DNA of 5,974 nt from an uncultured Ruminococcus sp. GTDB taxonomy: Bacteria > Bacillota > Clostridia > UBA1212 > UBA1255. Made by a program: the position numbers and the translations under genes. Below are positions 5,526 to 5,974 of this stretch, piece after piece. How positions within the stretch are numbered: position 1 is the stretch's first letter; each line of letters opens with the position of its first letter. A model generated the notes under the pieces. That model ran no database searches, was not told the DNA's origin, and was given only the letters and a program-made list of their open reading frames with translations. The stretch covers positions 1 to 5,974 of the forward strand of contig CACZOW010000184.1 in the NCBI GenBank assembly GCA_902782885.1. Direction: 5' to 3'.

Positions 5526-5974
5526 ATGTTTTCAGATAATAAAGAGATCAGTTATGTCGGCAGTCTTACGGACAAGCGCGTGGCGTTTGTCCGCGGCCTT
5601 TCGCGGCGTAAAAACAAGCCGGATTGCGAATGCTTCTTCCTGGAAGGCGAGCGCGCGGTGTCCGAAGTTCCGCTGAAGCAGGGGAGCATCGATACGCTGG
5701 TGCTGAGCCGCAGCTATGTGGAGGGCGTCGACACGCAGTATGGGCGTTTCGCGATCATCCGGAAACTTCAGAACTGCGGCGCCGGCACGCTTTACGTCAC
5801 GGACAAGGTGTTTGCGGCGATAACCGGTACCGTAAGCCCGCAGGGGATCGCGGCGGTGGTCAATAAGCCCCGTTTCGGTGCGCTCGAGCCGCTGCTCCGG
5901 GGAGCAGACCGCGTGCTGGTGCTGGAAAACCTGCAGGATCCGGGCAACCTGGGCACCTGCATCCGTACCGCGGA
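5526..5974 (+). CDS. SpoU/TrmH-family RNA 2'-O-methyltransferase (3' truncated by window)
   Basis: The frame is open from ATG 5526 to the window edge, giving 149 residues and a split codon; family members are about 250-270. Residues about 12-114 resemble the N-terminal substrate-binding domain, with FFLEGERAVSE (37-47) and ITGTVSPQGIAAVV (99-112). The catalytic knotted domain begins at about residue 128: VLVLENLQDPGNLGTCIRTA (130-149) is SpoU motif 1, with N135, N141 and the catalytic-type R147. The S-adenosylmethionine-binding knot motifs 2 and 3 lie beyond the window. It should methylate ribose 2'-OH in rRNA or tRNA; the target base cannot be told. The ribosome site is weak (GGA at 5515-5517, eight bases before ATG), so the start is less sure than the family. 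As I recall, such genes often follow rplT in Clostridia. Two overlapping frames in the same stretch are shadows. Confidence 0.92.
   Translation, partial: MFSDNKEISYVGSLTDKRVAFVRGLSRRKNKPDCECFFLEGERAVSEVPLKQGSIDTLVLSRSYVEGVDTQYGRFAIIRKLQNCGAGTLYVTDKVFAAITGTVSPQGIAAVVNKPRFGALEPLLRGADRVLVLENLQDPGNLGTCIRTA

Noticed and set aside
5449..5866. Two overlapping + strand frames (5449-5676 and 5624-5866)
   Set aside because: Both are out of phase with the SpoU-family frame from 5526, which has clear motifs; their products look like no known protein.

Overview
This looks like chromosomal DNA from a GC-rich Gram-positive bacterium, most likely a Clostridia-type Bacillota (inference). Grounds: strong AGGAGG-type ribosome sites, sigma-A-like promoters, an infC-rpmI-rplT operon with an attenuator-type leader, a TrpB2-type tryptophan synthase, and a surface protein with a 'TDAPAVTDAP'-style stalk. 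All eight supported genes lie on the + strand. No tRNA, rRNA, CRISPR array, insertion sequence or phage signature was seen.

Left part (1-2885): the 3' two thirds of a trpB2 gene, then an AlgJ/AlgX-like (DHHW-type) membrane-anchored SGNH protein, an unrecognised lipoprotein whose start overlaps the end of that gene, and a small MazG-like nucleotide pyrophosphohydrolase. Gaps are short or negative and no internal terminator was seen, so these may be co-transcribed. They do not form an obvious single pathway.

Middle (2886-4063): a perfect-consensus promoter (TTGACA, 17-nt spacer, TATAAT) drives one exported protein. It has a signal peptide, a beta-rich lectin-like ectodomain, a Pro/Thr/Glu/Ala stalk with an 18-bp tandem repeat, a C-terminal membrane helix and a lysine tail.

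Right part (4064-5974): a second good promoter, a leader of about 150 nt with a textbook intrinsic terminator just before the gene, then infC (IF3, with the unusual AUU start), rpmI (bL35) and rplT (bL20). An imperfect terminator-like hairpin follows. The 5' part of a SpoU-type RNA methyltransferase gene then runs off the window. The leader holds a 7-nt segment identical to part of the terminator's 3' arm, so an antiterminator or pseudoknot switch can be drawn. This fits L20-controlled attenuation as known for the Bacillus subtilis infC operon.

I found no convincing wholly new system. The most interesting items are the infC leader switch, the coupled AlgJ-like/lipoprotein pair without a visible acyltransferase partner, and the tail-anchored surface protein.
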